Assembly (NCBI GenBank): GCA_964559295.1
Contig: CAZLGO010000032.1
Span: forward strand, 1 to 18,708
Direction of reading: 5' to 3'
Length of the DNA: 18,708 bases
Source: CAZLGO01 sp964559295
Lineage (GTDB): Archaea; Methanobacteriota; Methanobacteria; Methanobacteriales; Methanobacteriaceae
The notes beneath the pieces are model-generated. The model saw only the letters and a list, made by a program, of their open reading frames with translations. It searched no databases and was not told the DNA's origin. The position numbers and the translations under genes were made by a program. Shown in pieces: positions 1-6,558 of this stretch; position 1 is the stretch's first letter, and every line of letters starts with the position of its first letter.

Positions 1-10
1 AATCAGAACA

Positions 11-30
11 CAAAAACAAAAATCTAAAAA
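11..30 (-). terminator. Oligo-T terminator tracts downstream of the aminotransferase gene
   Basis: Read on the minus strand, the 3' flank of the aminotransferase gene has three runs of five T separated by one to three bases. Clustered T runs without a hairpin are the usual archaeal terminator. No gene is visible in positions 1-66. Confidence 0.5.
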
Positions 31-66
31 GTCAAGTTAATCAAAATTCTCTTTAATGTTTTATAA

Positions 67-1227
67 TTATTTAGACATCTTAAGAGTCTCCATTGCATCC
101 AAAAAACAGCGAGCAAATTTTTCAACCTGATATTCAGGTATAGAAAAACTTACCCTTAAGTATCTGTGACCAAACAAGTTGCTTGTGTAAGATCCTTCCC
201 TTGCAAATATCTTATTCTCAAGTAGAAATTCTGCAACATCAACAGGCTTTACACCTGCCTCGTACATATCAATCACAAGCATGTTGCCGTCTGAAGGATA
301 AACAGGTATAAAGATTCCCTCTATTTTGTCAACAGCTTTTTTGATGATCTTCTGGTTTTCTCTTGTACGATTTTTCACATCATCTAACCAGTATTTTTTA
401 GATTCTAAAGCAGCTATAGCGCCCTTTTGAGCAACTACATTTGTTCCAAGGTCATTTATAACAACATCTCTTACGGAATCTATAACTTCCTTTGTACTGA
501 TTATAGCACCAATTCGCAAACCTGCCATACCACAAATCTTTGAGAAACTGTAGATGGTGATGGTTTTCTCTGCAGCATGCTTTGCTAAAAGGTGATGTTC
601 TCTTGCGAACTCACGGTAGGTTATATCATGCAGCAAATATACATCTTCGTCAATAGATAGCTCTGCAAATTCTTTAATTTCCCNNNNNNNNNNAAGAGGA
701 TTTAGTGGATCAACAAGAGATACCATTTTGGTGTTTTTATTGACATGGCTGCTTACAAGATCTGGGGTAAGTTTGTAGTTACACTCCTCATTGTAGATGG
801 GAACAGCTATTACACCACTGCTAAATCTGCTTGCAAAGTTGTCTATGATAAGATAACCTGGATCACATGTTATAACATGATCTTTTGGGTTTAGGAGGGC
901 ACTCATGCAAAGATAAAGAGATTCTGTACCACCAGCTGTTATTAGAACATCAAACCTATCATCGAGTCTTAGATCTTCAAGTATGAGGTTTTTAAGTTCA
1001 GGGAGCCCTTCTGGAGGCGGGTATTTAGAAAACTCCCTGCTTTTTATACACTCTATCATGGCATCTATGATCTGGGTGTTTTCATGGAGATGGTTGGTGT
1101 TTTGACCCATCCAGATCATGTCCTTATCTCCAAATACATGATAAAAAAACTCGTTGGTTGTTTTAAACCCTTTTGGCAGTATTCTTACAGCCTTTGCATA
1201 TTTTTTTGGCAAGATCATATCTCTCAC
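67..1227 (-). CDS. PLP-dependent class I/II aminotransferase, with an assembly gap inside
   Basis: A fold-type I PLP aminotransferase that moves an amino group between an amino acid and a 2-oxo acid in the cytoplasm. Seen: AGGTESLYL near residues 98-106 (phosphate-binding loop), HDITYREF near 200-207 (Asp for the pyridine nitrogen, Tyr for O3'), SFSK at 227-230 (Lys230 is the Schiff-base lysine), AGLR at 235-238, and a C-terminal RYLRVSFS that holds the expected carboxylate-binding Arg. At 386 residues it has the family's usual length. Ten N sit in the segment after DPLNPL, where relatives have a short Gly-rich turn; residues 179-182 are therefore unknown. The start is either GTG (1227) or ATG (1218); the ATG has GTGAGA about 4 bases upstream and may be the true one. 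The gene lies 68 bases downstream of mdh on the same strand, so an aspartate/oxaloacetate role is attractive but inferred. Substrate cannot be read from sequence; histidinol-phosphate or aromatic aminotransferase are alternatives. Confidence 0.9.
   Translation of the reverse strand: MRDMILPKKYAKAVRILPKGFKTTNEFFYHVFGDKDMIWMGQNTNHLHENTQIIDAMIECIKSREFSKYPPPEGLPELKNLILEDLRLDDRFDVLITAGGTESLYLCMSALLNPKDHVITCDPGYLIIDNFASRFSSGVIAVPIYNEECNYKLTPDLVSSHVNKNTKMVSLVDPLNPLXXXXEIKEFAELSIDEDVYLLHDITYREFAREHHLLAKHAAEKTITIYSFSKICGMAGLRIGAIISTKEVIDSVRDVVINDLGTNVVAQKGAIAALESKKYWLDDVKNRTRENQKIIKKAVDKIEGIFIPVYPSDGNMLVIDMYEAGVKPVDVAEFLLENKIFAREGSYTSNLFGHRYLRVSFSIPEYQVEKFARCFLDAMETLKMSK
684..693. other. Assembly gap of 10 N
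   Basis: Ten consecutive N lie inside the aminotransferase gene. The frame stays open across the gap as drawn, giving four unknown residues. Related aminotransferases usually have about seven residues between the NPL and EIKEF-like segments, so the true gap may be larger than 10 bases by a multiple of three. This is an artefact of scaffolding, not biology. Confidence 0.97.
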
Positions 1228-1262
1228 AACTTACAGATGATACATCTATTACAACCTTTCGT

Positions 1263-1285
1263 CAACCTCTAATAAAGTTGATCAA
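1263..1285. repeat. Copy of a short inverted repeat ending in GTTGATCAA
   Basis: CAACCT and AAGTTG arms flank CTAATA, followed by ATCAA. It matches 3014-3036 at 22 of 23 bases. It lies in the 68-base spacer between mdh and the aminotransferase gene. Dispersed repeat, operator or RNA hairpin are all possible. Confidence 0.6.
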
Positions 1286-1295
1286 AAGACATCTA

Positions 1296-2270
1296 TCATG
1301 AATCTTGAACAATTTTTTCTTGTAGGTTGTTAACTGATCCTATAATTTCAATTGTAGCATTTTTTATGGTGTTTGCAGCATTTATAAAGCTTCGTTTTTC
1401 ATTTTCATCCATTTTTATAGGGATTATCTCTTCTATACCACTTGATCCGAGTTTAACAGGAGCTCCTAAACAAATATCATGCAAACCTTCTATTTCCCCA
1501 TCAAGATACGCTGAAACTGTTAATATCCTTTTTTCATCATTCAAAATTGTATTTACAATGTTTAGAATGGCAAAGGCAGGTCCATATTCTGTTGCACCCT
1601 TTTTAGCGATTATGCTGGAACCTGCTTTTTGTACTTTCTTGATGACCTCTTCAACGTTGAAGGTTTTATAATCTGAAAGATGTTTAATTGGTATTCCACC
1701 TATAGATGTTGAGCTTATAAGTGGAACCATGCCATCTCCATGTTCTCCTATTATTCTTGTGTGTACCTCGCTTACATGCACATTGAAATGTTTTGCTATT
1801 TGGTTTTTAAGTCTCATGGAATCTAAGTGGGTTCCAAGACCAAAAACTCTGTTTTTTTCAAACCCAGATGTCTTAAATGCTACGTAAGTCATAATATCAA
1901 CAGGATTGGTTATAACAAATATTATAGAATCTGGAGAGAATTTTGCAATTTCTTTTGAATATTTTGCAACTATTTTGGCATTTGGCACACCAAGATCCAT
2001 TCTCAACATGTGGGGTTTTCTTGGAATTCCGGCAGCCAAAACCACGATATCTGAATTTCTGATATCTTCAAGGTCAGAGGATGGTTTTATCAAAACATCT
2101 ATTCCTTTAGCAGCCAGGGCATCGTAAATATCACGAGATTCTCCTTTTACCTTATCAATGCTTCCTTTGCGAGATATAAGTACCAGTTCATCTATAACAT
2201 TCTCCTCAGCCAGGCAAAATGCGGTATTTTTACCGACCCTTCCTGATGCCCCAATTATACTAACTTTCAC
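1296..2270 (-). CDS. mdh: Malate dehydrogenase (LDH-like type), probably NADP-preferring
   Basis: Interconverts malate and oxaloacetate in the cytoplasm. The 324-residue protein has the LDH/MDH layout: Rossmann loop GASGRVG (7-13), the mobile loop GIPRKPHMLRMDL with Arg84 and Arg90, TNPVD (121-125), Asp150 with Arg153, and the catalytic His177 in GEHGD. Arg84 at the specificity position indicates malate rather than lactate. After the second beta strand the protein reads ISRKGS instead of carrying an acidic residue; in the similar Methanocaldococcus enzyme (MJ0490 type) this goes with NADP(H) use, which I infer here. The start is GTG, whose last bases overlap the TGA stop of radB in the sequence GTGA, so the two are probably translationally coupled. 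The aminotransferase downstream may use its oxaloacetate. Confidence 0.95.
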   Translation of the reverse strand: MKVSIIGASGRVGKNTAFCLAEENVIDELVLISRKGSIDKVKGESRDIYDALAAKGIDVLIKPSSDLEDIRNSDIVVLAAGIPRKPHMLRMDLGVPNAKIVAKYSKEIAKFSPDSIIFVITNPVDIMTYVAFKTSGFEKNRVFGLGTHLDSMRLKNQIAKHFNVHVSEVHTRIIGEHGDGMVPLISSTSIGGIPIKHLSDYKTFNVEEVIKKVQKAGSSIIAKKGATEYGPAFAILNIVNTILNDEKRILTVSAYLDGEIEGLHDICLGAPVKLGSSGIEEIIPIKMDENEKRSFINAANTIKNATIEIIGSVNNLQEKIVQDS

Positions 2271-2965
2271 TCTAATCCCCTATCAACAATCCTAAATTTT
2301 ACTTTAAGTCCTTCTGGTCTGCTTTTATGCCTTTTTAATACGGCAAATCTCTCTCCAATTTCATCTCCTTCCATCAACTCTACAATTACTTTGCTCCAGT
2401 ATTTTAAAATTGTACCACCAATGGGTTCTATTGTGCCATCACCATCAAATACTGAGTAGATATGATTTGTTATGATCACAGCCACATCATACTTTCTTGC
2501 GAGTTTGGATAAAAGTGCCATCTGTTTGCCAAGTTCTCGATTAATCTGTGTGGAATTACCTTCTTTTAGCCTATATAATGCGACTGCAGAATCTAAAACT
2601 ACAAGTTCTACCCTTTCTTTATTAGATTCTATGATATTCTCGATGGTTTTTAAAGCTTCGTCTTGTTCTTGAAAAGTGGTGGGCCTAAAGACTATTATGT
2701 TACGGGCAAATTCATTAAAATCATCCTTTGCCATCTGATTTACTCTATCTATTGACAATCCACCTTCTGTGTCAACAAATATTGCCATTTTTCCATTTTT
2801 TGCACATTGGACCGATAGCTTCAAGGCTATGTTGGTCTTTCCAGATCCTGGTGGACCATAAAGTTGGGTTAGAGTACCCTTTTCAATACCTCCTCCCAAG
2901 ATATTGTCTATTGAACATCCAGTGGGTATCTTGGTACTTTTTTTCATGTCTGATAGCCTATTCAA
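2267..2965 (-). CDS. radB: DNA repair and recombination protein RadB
   Basis: A RecA/Rad51-family ATPase found in euryarchaea and thought to act as a recombination mediator or helper of RadA. It consists of only the ATPase core, without the N-terminal helix-hairpin-helix domain of RadA, as expected for RadB. Seen, counted from the upstream GTG: PTGCSIDNILGGGI near 16-29, Walker A GPPGSGKT at 39-46, Walker B ELVVLDS ending at 128 with Asp127, and the ITNH strand near 167-170. The open frame extends to a GTG at 2971, but that GTG lies inside AGGTGTGATC, a good ribosome binding site placed 5 bases before the in-frame TTG at 2965, so I chose the TTG (232 residues). An ATG at 2947 is a later option. 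The stop overlaps the mdh start by 4 bases. Confidence 0.93.
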   Translation of the reverse strand: MNRLSDMKKSTKIPTGCSIDNILGGGIEKGTLTQLYGPPGSGKTNIALKLSVQCAKNGKMAIFVDTEGGLSIDRVNQMAKDDFNEFARNIIVFRPTTFQEQDEALKTIENIIESNKERVELVVLDSAVALYRLKEGNSTQINRELGKQMALLSKLARKYDVAVIITNHIYSVFDGDGTIEPIGGTILKYWSKVIVELMEGDEIGERFAVLKRHKSRPEGLKVKFRIVDRGLE

Positions 2966-2992
2966 GATCACACCTATTTTAGATTTGACGTT

Positions 2993-3063
2993 AAGTTAAA
3001 AATAACTTTGCTGCAACTTCTAATAAAGTTGATCAACAACCTTTTAGAAAAAGGTTGATCAAA
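2993..3063. repeat. Cluster of three adjacent inverted repeats upstream of radB
   Basis: Three perfect inverted repeats lie one after another: AAGTTA/TAACTT with a 4-base loop (2993-3008), CAACTT/AAGTTG with a 6-base loop (3014-3031), and CAACCTTTT/AAAAGGTTG with a 3-base loop (3037-3057). The palindrome GTTGATCAAC (3028-3037) bridges the last two, and GGTTGATCAAAA follows. They occupy the spacer between the Sua5 stop and the radB start. Confidence 0.75.
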
Positions 3064-3072
3064 ATATTTACG

Positions 3073-3152
3073 TCAACGCTCTCACAAAGGGTTTCTTGGG
3101 TCAATCCTCTCCAAAGGATTGGTCAGAAAGGCGATCTTAGGTCCTGCGTTGA
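3073..3152. repeat. Nested inverted repeat, possible structured RNA or old element
   Basis: Inner perfect arms CAATCCT (3102-3108) and AGGATTG (3115-3121) enclose a 6-base loop, and the flanking GGT/GGTC bases partly continue the symmetry. Outer 7-base arms TCAACGC (3073-3079) and GCGTTGA (3146-3152) could close a larger structure. There is no tRNA, C/D-box or H/ACA signature that I can defend. Confidence 0.45.
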
Positions 3153-3236
3153 TAAACTTTAGAAAAGTCATAATTTTCAATGTCACGAAACCAGGGTATT
3201 GCACAGCTTCCTTTAAAAGTCTCGAAGGCCCTACAT

Positions 3237-3842
3237 CTATAAAAAAAGAGGTTTTTGAGCACCTTTTCTTAATACCTTCGGTGGATATGTTGTCATATCA
3301 ATTACAGTAGATGGGATACCATGCCTACATCTTCCTGAGTCTAAAACAATGTCAACCGTCTTACCTAACTGTTTGATAGCTTCTTCTGCAGATTCAGGGG
3401 CTTTTCCTCCAGATACGTTGGCGCTTGTGGTTGTTATTGGAAATTCTCTTGAAAGTTCCATGCATATCCTGTTATCCGGGATTCTTATCCCTATTTTTTC
3501 CAAACCAGCAGTTAATTCAGAAGGCACATGCTTTTTTTTCTTTAAAATTATAGTAAAGGGACCAGGAAGGATCTTTTCGACGATTTTTTCTGTATCTCTA
3601 TCCACATAAGCGATTTTTCTTATATCGACAATGTTGGAGACACATACAGATAAAGGTTTAGTAAAAGGCCTTTTTTTTATTGAATACACCTTTCTAACAG
3701 CTTCCATGTCGAATATATTTGCACCAAGACCATAGATCGTGTCTGTTGGATAGACCACTACGCCACCTTTTTTTAGGACATCTATAGCAATTTTTATCCT
3801 CTCTTTTTCAGGATCTTTTGAATCTATCTTGAGTATTTTCAT
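3237..3842 (-). CDS. Threonylcarbamoyl-AMP synthase (YrdC/Sua5 domain)
   Basis: Makes threonylcarbamoyl-AMP from threonine, bicarbonate and ATP, the first step of t6A37 modification of tRNAs that read ANN codons; the Kae1 complex finishes the reaction. The 201-residue protein is a single YrdC domain without the extra Sua5 C-terminal domain. Seen: GGVVVYPTDTIYGLG (26-40), the KxR pair Lys56 and Arg58 in IKKRP, PLSVCV (63-68), GPFTIIL (94-100), and the SxN pair Ser140 and Asn142 in TTSANVSG. These are the nucleotide- and substrate-binding landmarks of the family. It starts with ATG, has GTGATC just upstream, and is divergent from the CDP-alcohol phosphotransferase gene across a 42-base spacer. 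Family naming (tsaC or sua5) varies, so I leave the symbol empty. Confidence 0.95.
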   Translation of the reverse strand: MKILKIDSKDPEKERIKIAIDVLKKGGVVVYPTDTIYGLGANIFDMEAVRKVYSIKKRPFTKPLSVCVSNIVDIRKIAYVDRDTEKIVEKILPGPFTIILKKKKHVPSELTAGLEKIGIRIPDNRICMELSREFPITTTSANVSGGKAPESAEEAIKQLGKTVDIVLDSGRCRHGIPSTVIDMTTYPPKVLRKGAQKPLFL

Positions 3843-3852
3843 CTGATCACTT

Positions 3853-3860
3853 TTTTATAT
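3853..3860 (+). promoter_or_regulatory. TATA box for the CDP-alcohol phosphotransferase gene, leaderless type
   Basis: TTTTATAT is centred about 28 bases before the ATG at 3885. A start site roughly 25 bases downstream would fall almost on the ATG, and no ribosome binding site precedes it. Both facts fit leaderless transcription. Confidence 0.5.
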
Positions 3861-3884
3861 CTTGATGAAACTTAAATTACCAAC

Positions 3885-4439
3885 ATGCTCGGCAGACTGC
3901 GACCATATCTTAGAATCCTCACGGATCCCATTGGAGAGAAGATCCACATAAATCCTGATATTTTAACTATAACTGGTTTACTTGTGGGTCTTCTGTCTGC
4001 CTACATGTTTGCACGTGGTAATTTAATTATAGGAGGCGTTTTGATAGGATTAAGCGGCTTTATTGATATTGTAGATGGTGCAGTAGCAAGGAATCACTCT
4101 TCCGCCACAAAATTTGGAGGTATTTTGGATTCAACATGTGATCGATTTACAGATGCATTTATATTGATTGGCATTATCTATGGTGGTTTTGTAGATTGGC
4201 TTTTTGGGATTTTGGCATTGCATGCTTCCTTAAGCGTAAGTTATGTAAGAGCAAGAGCAGAAGTCGAAGGAATTAGCTGCAACGTGGGAGTTGCTGAGCG
4301 GGCAGAACGTCTTGTTATTCTCATGGCAGGTGCTTTTTTAAATTTATTAAACGTTGCTGTGATTTTGGTGATGATACTTGGATATTTGACCGTCTTACAG
4401 CGAATATATCATTCATGGAAGCAGTTGAAAGAAAGGTGA
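3885..4439 (+). CDS. CDP-alcohol phosphatidyltransferase, archaetidylinositol-phosphate synthase type
   Basis: Integral membrane enzyme that transfers a CDP-activated archaeol lipid to a polar alcohol phosphate. In archaea this short form (184 residues) usually makes archaetidylinositol phosphate from CDP-archaeol and myo-inositol-1-phosphate. The family signature is complete: Asp61, Asp64-Gly65, Ala68-Arg69, Gly78, Asp82 and Asp86 in the DxxDGxxAR...G...D...D arrangement, binding two divalent metals. Several hydrophobic segments surround it (about 26-41, 46-60, 93-115, 138-170). The N-terminal LGRLRPYLRILTDPIG is typical of the inositol-phosphate subgroup, but the polar head group is inferred; phosphatidylglycerol-phosphate synthase-like or archaetidylserine-type activity cannot be excluded. 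The next gene starts 36 bases after its stop. Confidence 0.88.
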   Translation: MLGRLRPYLRILTDPIGEKIHINPDILTITGLLVGLLSAYMFARGNLIIGGVLIGLSGFIDIVDGAVARNHSSATKFGGILDSTCDRFTDAFILIGIIYGGFVDWLFGILALHASLSVSYVRARAEVEGISCNVGVAERAERLVILMAGAFLNLLNVAVILVMILGYLTVLQRIYHSWKQLKER

Positions 4440-4475
4440 TCCATAAAAATTTTTTTGTTGATTTTGGGTGGTAAA

Positions 4476-4727
4476 ATGAACAATACAGAAGTTAAGCGGA
4501 TCAAAAAGGACGTTTTTTTGTTTGAGAAAAATATAAAAGGAATAAGATTATTGGAGTTTTCTGATGAAGAAAATAAGGTAATTGAGATGGCTAAAAGGTA
4601 TTGCAGGGATACAGGATATTATTTAAAAAAACAGGATTATTTAACTGCTTTTGGATGTATAAGTTATGCACATGGTCTTCTTGATGCATTAAGGCTTATC
4701 AAACAGATAAGTACAGAAAAAAATTAG
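4476..4727 (+). CDS. DUF357 family small helical protein
   Basis: A protein of 83 residues with no known enzymatic role. It matches my recollection of the archaeal DUF357 family: an all-helical domain with a conserved A-RYCRDTGYYLKKxDYLTAFGCISYAHGLLDALR-like second half (about residues 40-73 here), resembling a HEPN- or TPR-like helical pair. The frame extends to a TTG at 4455, but the ATG at 4476 follows GGTGGT by 3 bases and gives the usual family length, so I chose it. It follows the phosphotransferase gene with a short spacer and is probably co-transcribed with it. The two DUF357 helices suggest a binding or adaptor role, which is inference only. Confidence 0.8.
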   Translation: MNNTEVKRIKKDVFLFEKNIKGIRLLEFSDEENKVIEMAKRYCRDTGYYLKKQDYLTAFGCISYAHGLLDALRLIKQISTEKN

Positions 4728-4761
4728 GCAAGAAAATCCTTTACTTGTTTATAACTCTTTT

Positions 4762-5151
4762 TCACTTTCCAAATATCATTTTTATGGATATTATCAAAAG
4801 CAACAATCCAAAAGCTTTTTCCAAATAGACTGATTTTGTCATCTCTGCAATATGGGCACCAAACCATGCTCCGATTACACCACCAACTATAACAATTACT
4901 GCCATCTCTAAATTAACATTACCCAGTTTATGATGTACATAAGCACCAACAAATGCAGTAGGAATGATTATTAATAACGATGTTCCCACTGCCTCATGTA
5001 TATCAAGATTTAGTAGGAATGTGAGCATTGGAACTAAAATCACTCCTCCTCCGACACCAAATATCGAACTTACCACTCCTGCCACAAATCCTATACCAAT
5101 GATTGGGACTTTTTCAAAAATTATTCTCCTTAAAATCATTTTATCGAGCAT
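4762..5151 (-). CDS. Half-length TauE/SafE family permease
   Basis: Membrane protein of the TauE/SafE (DUF81) family, exporters or importers of sulfite, sulfoacetate or similar anions. Seen: about four hydrophobic segments (roughly 14-32, 37-57, 61-101, 112-127) and the family glycine-rich helix AGVVSSIFGVGGGVILVPML near 24-43. Most members have about 250 residues made of two such halves; this one has 129 and holds one repeat only. The ends look natural (an ATG preceded by GAGGAA, and a C-terminus IKMIFGK after the last helix), so it may act as a dimer like other single-repeat members rather than being truncated. It converges on DUF357 (34 bases) and is divergent from the DUF47 gene. Substrate unknown. 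Confidence 0.88.
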   Translation of the reverse strand: MLDKMILRRIIFEKVPIIGIGFVAGVVSSIFGVGGGVILVPMLTFLLNLDIHEAVGTSLLIIIPTAFVGAYVHHKLGNVNLEMAVIVIVGGVIGAWFGAHIAEMTKSVYLEKAFGLLLLIISIKMIFGK

Positions 5152-5272
5152 TTGAATTCCTCTTATATTTCATATTCTTAATAAGTGGTATTATCTGATA
5201 TCTTTTCTATAGCGTCCATCATATCTTTAATATACCAAAGGTCAGCAGCGATTTAATTCTATTGTTAATTTA

Positions 5273-5280
5273 TTTATAAT
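5273..5280 (+). promoter_or_regulatory. TATA box for the DUF47 operon
   Basis: TTTATAAT lies about 33 bases before the ATG at 5310, so transcription would begin near 5303. AGGGAT just before the ATG may be a weak ribosome binding site. The 158-base divergent spacer holds no other feature I can support. Confidence 0.5.
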
Positions 5281-5309
5281 ATGAGTTACAATTAATTAAA
5301 AGGGATACC

Positions 5310-5966
5310 ATGAGAAAACTCTTTGGTAGAGAAATTGAGGTTGAAAAAGACTCAAAGGAACATGTAGAATTAGTATATGGCTGTGTCTGTAAGCTTAAAG
5401 AGTTGATGATACACTTTTGTGAAAATGAATTTGAGATGGTAGATAAGAAGGTCAAGGAGATATCCAGACTTGAGAATGCGGCTGATGAACTTAGAAGGAA
5501 AATGGAGGTTGAGTTTTATAAAGGAGCATTCCTACCTTTTGGTAGAGAAGATAGAATTGTTCTGGCTGAACTTGTGGATAGCGTTGCTGATATGATACAG
5601 GAGACAGCCTATGGGATTTGTCTTAGCAGAATAAAATTTCCAAGCACATTTAGGGACGACTTTCTACAACTCACAGATATGATATGCGACACCACACTTG
5701 TTTTAAGAGAATGCATCAAAATGCTTGATGTAGATTTGGAAGCTGCAGTTTCTAAGGCACATGAAGTTGAAAAAAAAGAAGAGATGGTCGATAGAAGAGA
5801 AAGAGTCATTTTAAGAAAGATTTATAAATCGTACAGAAAAAGGGAATTCGGCATTCTAACTTTAATAGAGCTTAAAGACACTGTAAGAAGACTTGGTAAG
5901 ATAGCAGATCGTGCCGAGAATACTTCTGATCGCGTGCTTATTATAGCAGCAAAAAGGAGGGGATAA
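5310..5966 (+). CDS. DUF47/PhoU-like protein (Pit accessory type)
   Basis: A cytoplasmic all-helical PhoU-like protein of 218 residues. Members usually sit beside a PitA-type phosphate permease and are thought to regulate it or bind metal clusters. Seen: ENAADELRRKMEVEFYKGAFLPFGREDRIVLAELVDSVAD-like region (about residues 55-93) and a matching second helical bundle with LKDTVRRLGKIADRAENTSDRV near 188-209. The paired ExxxD patterns are the probable metal-binding positions of PhoU-like folds. No Pit permease lies in this window; the nearest transporter is the divergent half-length TauE/SafE gene, which could be its partner. The stop at 5966 is followed at once by the TTG start of the next gene, so the two are co-transcribed. 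Confidence 0.9.
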   Translation: MRKLFGREIEVEKDSKEHVELVYGCVCKLKELMIHFCENEFEMVDKKVKEISRLENAADELRRKMEVEFYKGAFLPFGREDRIVLAELVDSVADMIQETAYGICLSRIKFPSTFRDDFLQLTDMICDTTLVLRECIKMLDVDLEAAVSKAHEVEKKEEMVDRRERVILRKIYKSYRKREFGILTLIELKDTVRRLGKIADRAENTSDRVLIIAAKRRG

Positions 5967-5967
5967 T

Positions 5968-6558
5968 TTGGATACAAAAAGACTCAAAAAGCTTGATTTA
6001 TCCTATATGAGCATGGCAAATATCATTTTGGTATCCACCATGACGAGACCTGGTGGAAGAATTGGTTATCCCAAAAAAGGAATAGATGATCTGAGGGAAG
6101 TTCTCAGAGATCTTAATGTATATTTTTTTGAGGATGAACCAACAAATGGAAGAGTCCCTGTTACCATCTCTGTTGATGAAGATCATTTTAAACTTTATAA
6201 AAAAGCATTTGATGTAAAATTTTCTTCAAGAGAGGAATCAATCAGGATTTTTGGAGATTTTTATGGCTATCCCTTATGTTGTGTTGAAAAATACATAGAG
6301 GACTTAAAAAAAGGAGTGCATCCTATTTTAAGGTACTGGAACCAGCTTATTGAATATGAGCGAAAATTTGATCTTTTTGGGATATTTCATGTCCCATGCA
6401 GCCCCACATGTGAAAAATCAAAATCACTTGACAACGCCTTTCTAAAAGAACTAAATAAAATAGATAAAGAAATCGCAAATGTATATTTGGATGGTAGAAA
6501 ATCTAATCAAGCATGGGCGCTGGCAATTCATGTAGATTATTATGCAAGCCAAGGGTAA
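5968..6558 (+). CDS. DUF483-like archaeal protein with a cysteine cluster
   Basis: A conserved archaeal protein of unknown function; I assign it to DUF483 from the FxGYPxCC core, from memory. Seen: a preceding alpha/beta region (about 15-90), then FYGYPLCCVEKYI at 98-110 with Cys104 and Cys105, and a second group IFHVPCSPTC at 139-148 with His141, Cys144 and Cys148. Four Cys and a His spaced like this suggest a zinc or iron-sulfur site. The start is TTG at 5968: an AGGAGGGG ribosome binding site ends 5 bases before it, while the next Met (residue 14) has none. It starts one base after the DUF47 stop and its 3' end overlaps the DUF434 gene by 17 bases. Confidence 0.75.
   Translation: MDTKRLKKLDLSYMSMANIILVSTMTRPGGRIGYPKKGIDDLREVLRDLNVYFFEDEPTNGRVPVTISVDEDHFKLYKKAFDVKFSSREESIRIFGDFYGYPLCCVEKYIEDLKKGVHPILRYWNQLIEYERKFDLFGIFHVPCSPTCEKSKSLDNAFLKELNKIDKEIANVYLDGRKSNQAWALAIHVDYYASQG

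Noticed and set aside
2993..3152. CRISPR array
   Set aside because: The repeats are short, unequal inverted repeats without regular spacing or unique spacers of equal length.
3119..3310. Plus-strand open frame of 63 codons in the radB-Sua5 spacer
   Set aside because: It begins inside the inverted-repeat cluster, runs into the Sua5 gene in antisense and shows no domain or ribosome binding site.
4762..5151. Truncated pseudogene of a full TauE/SafE permease
   Set aside because: The start has a fitting ribosome binding site and the C-terminus is natural; no second half is found in the flanks, and single-repeat members are known.
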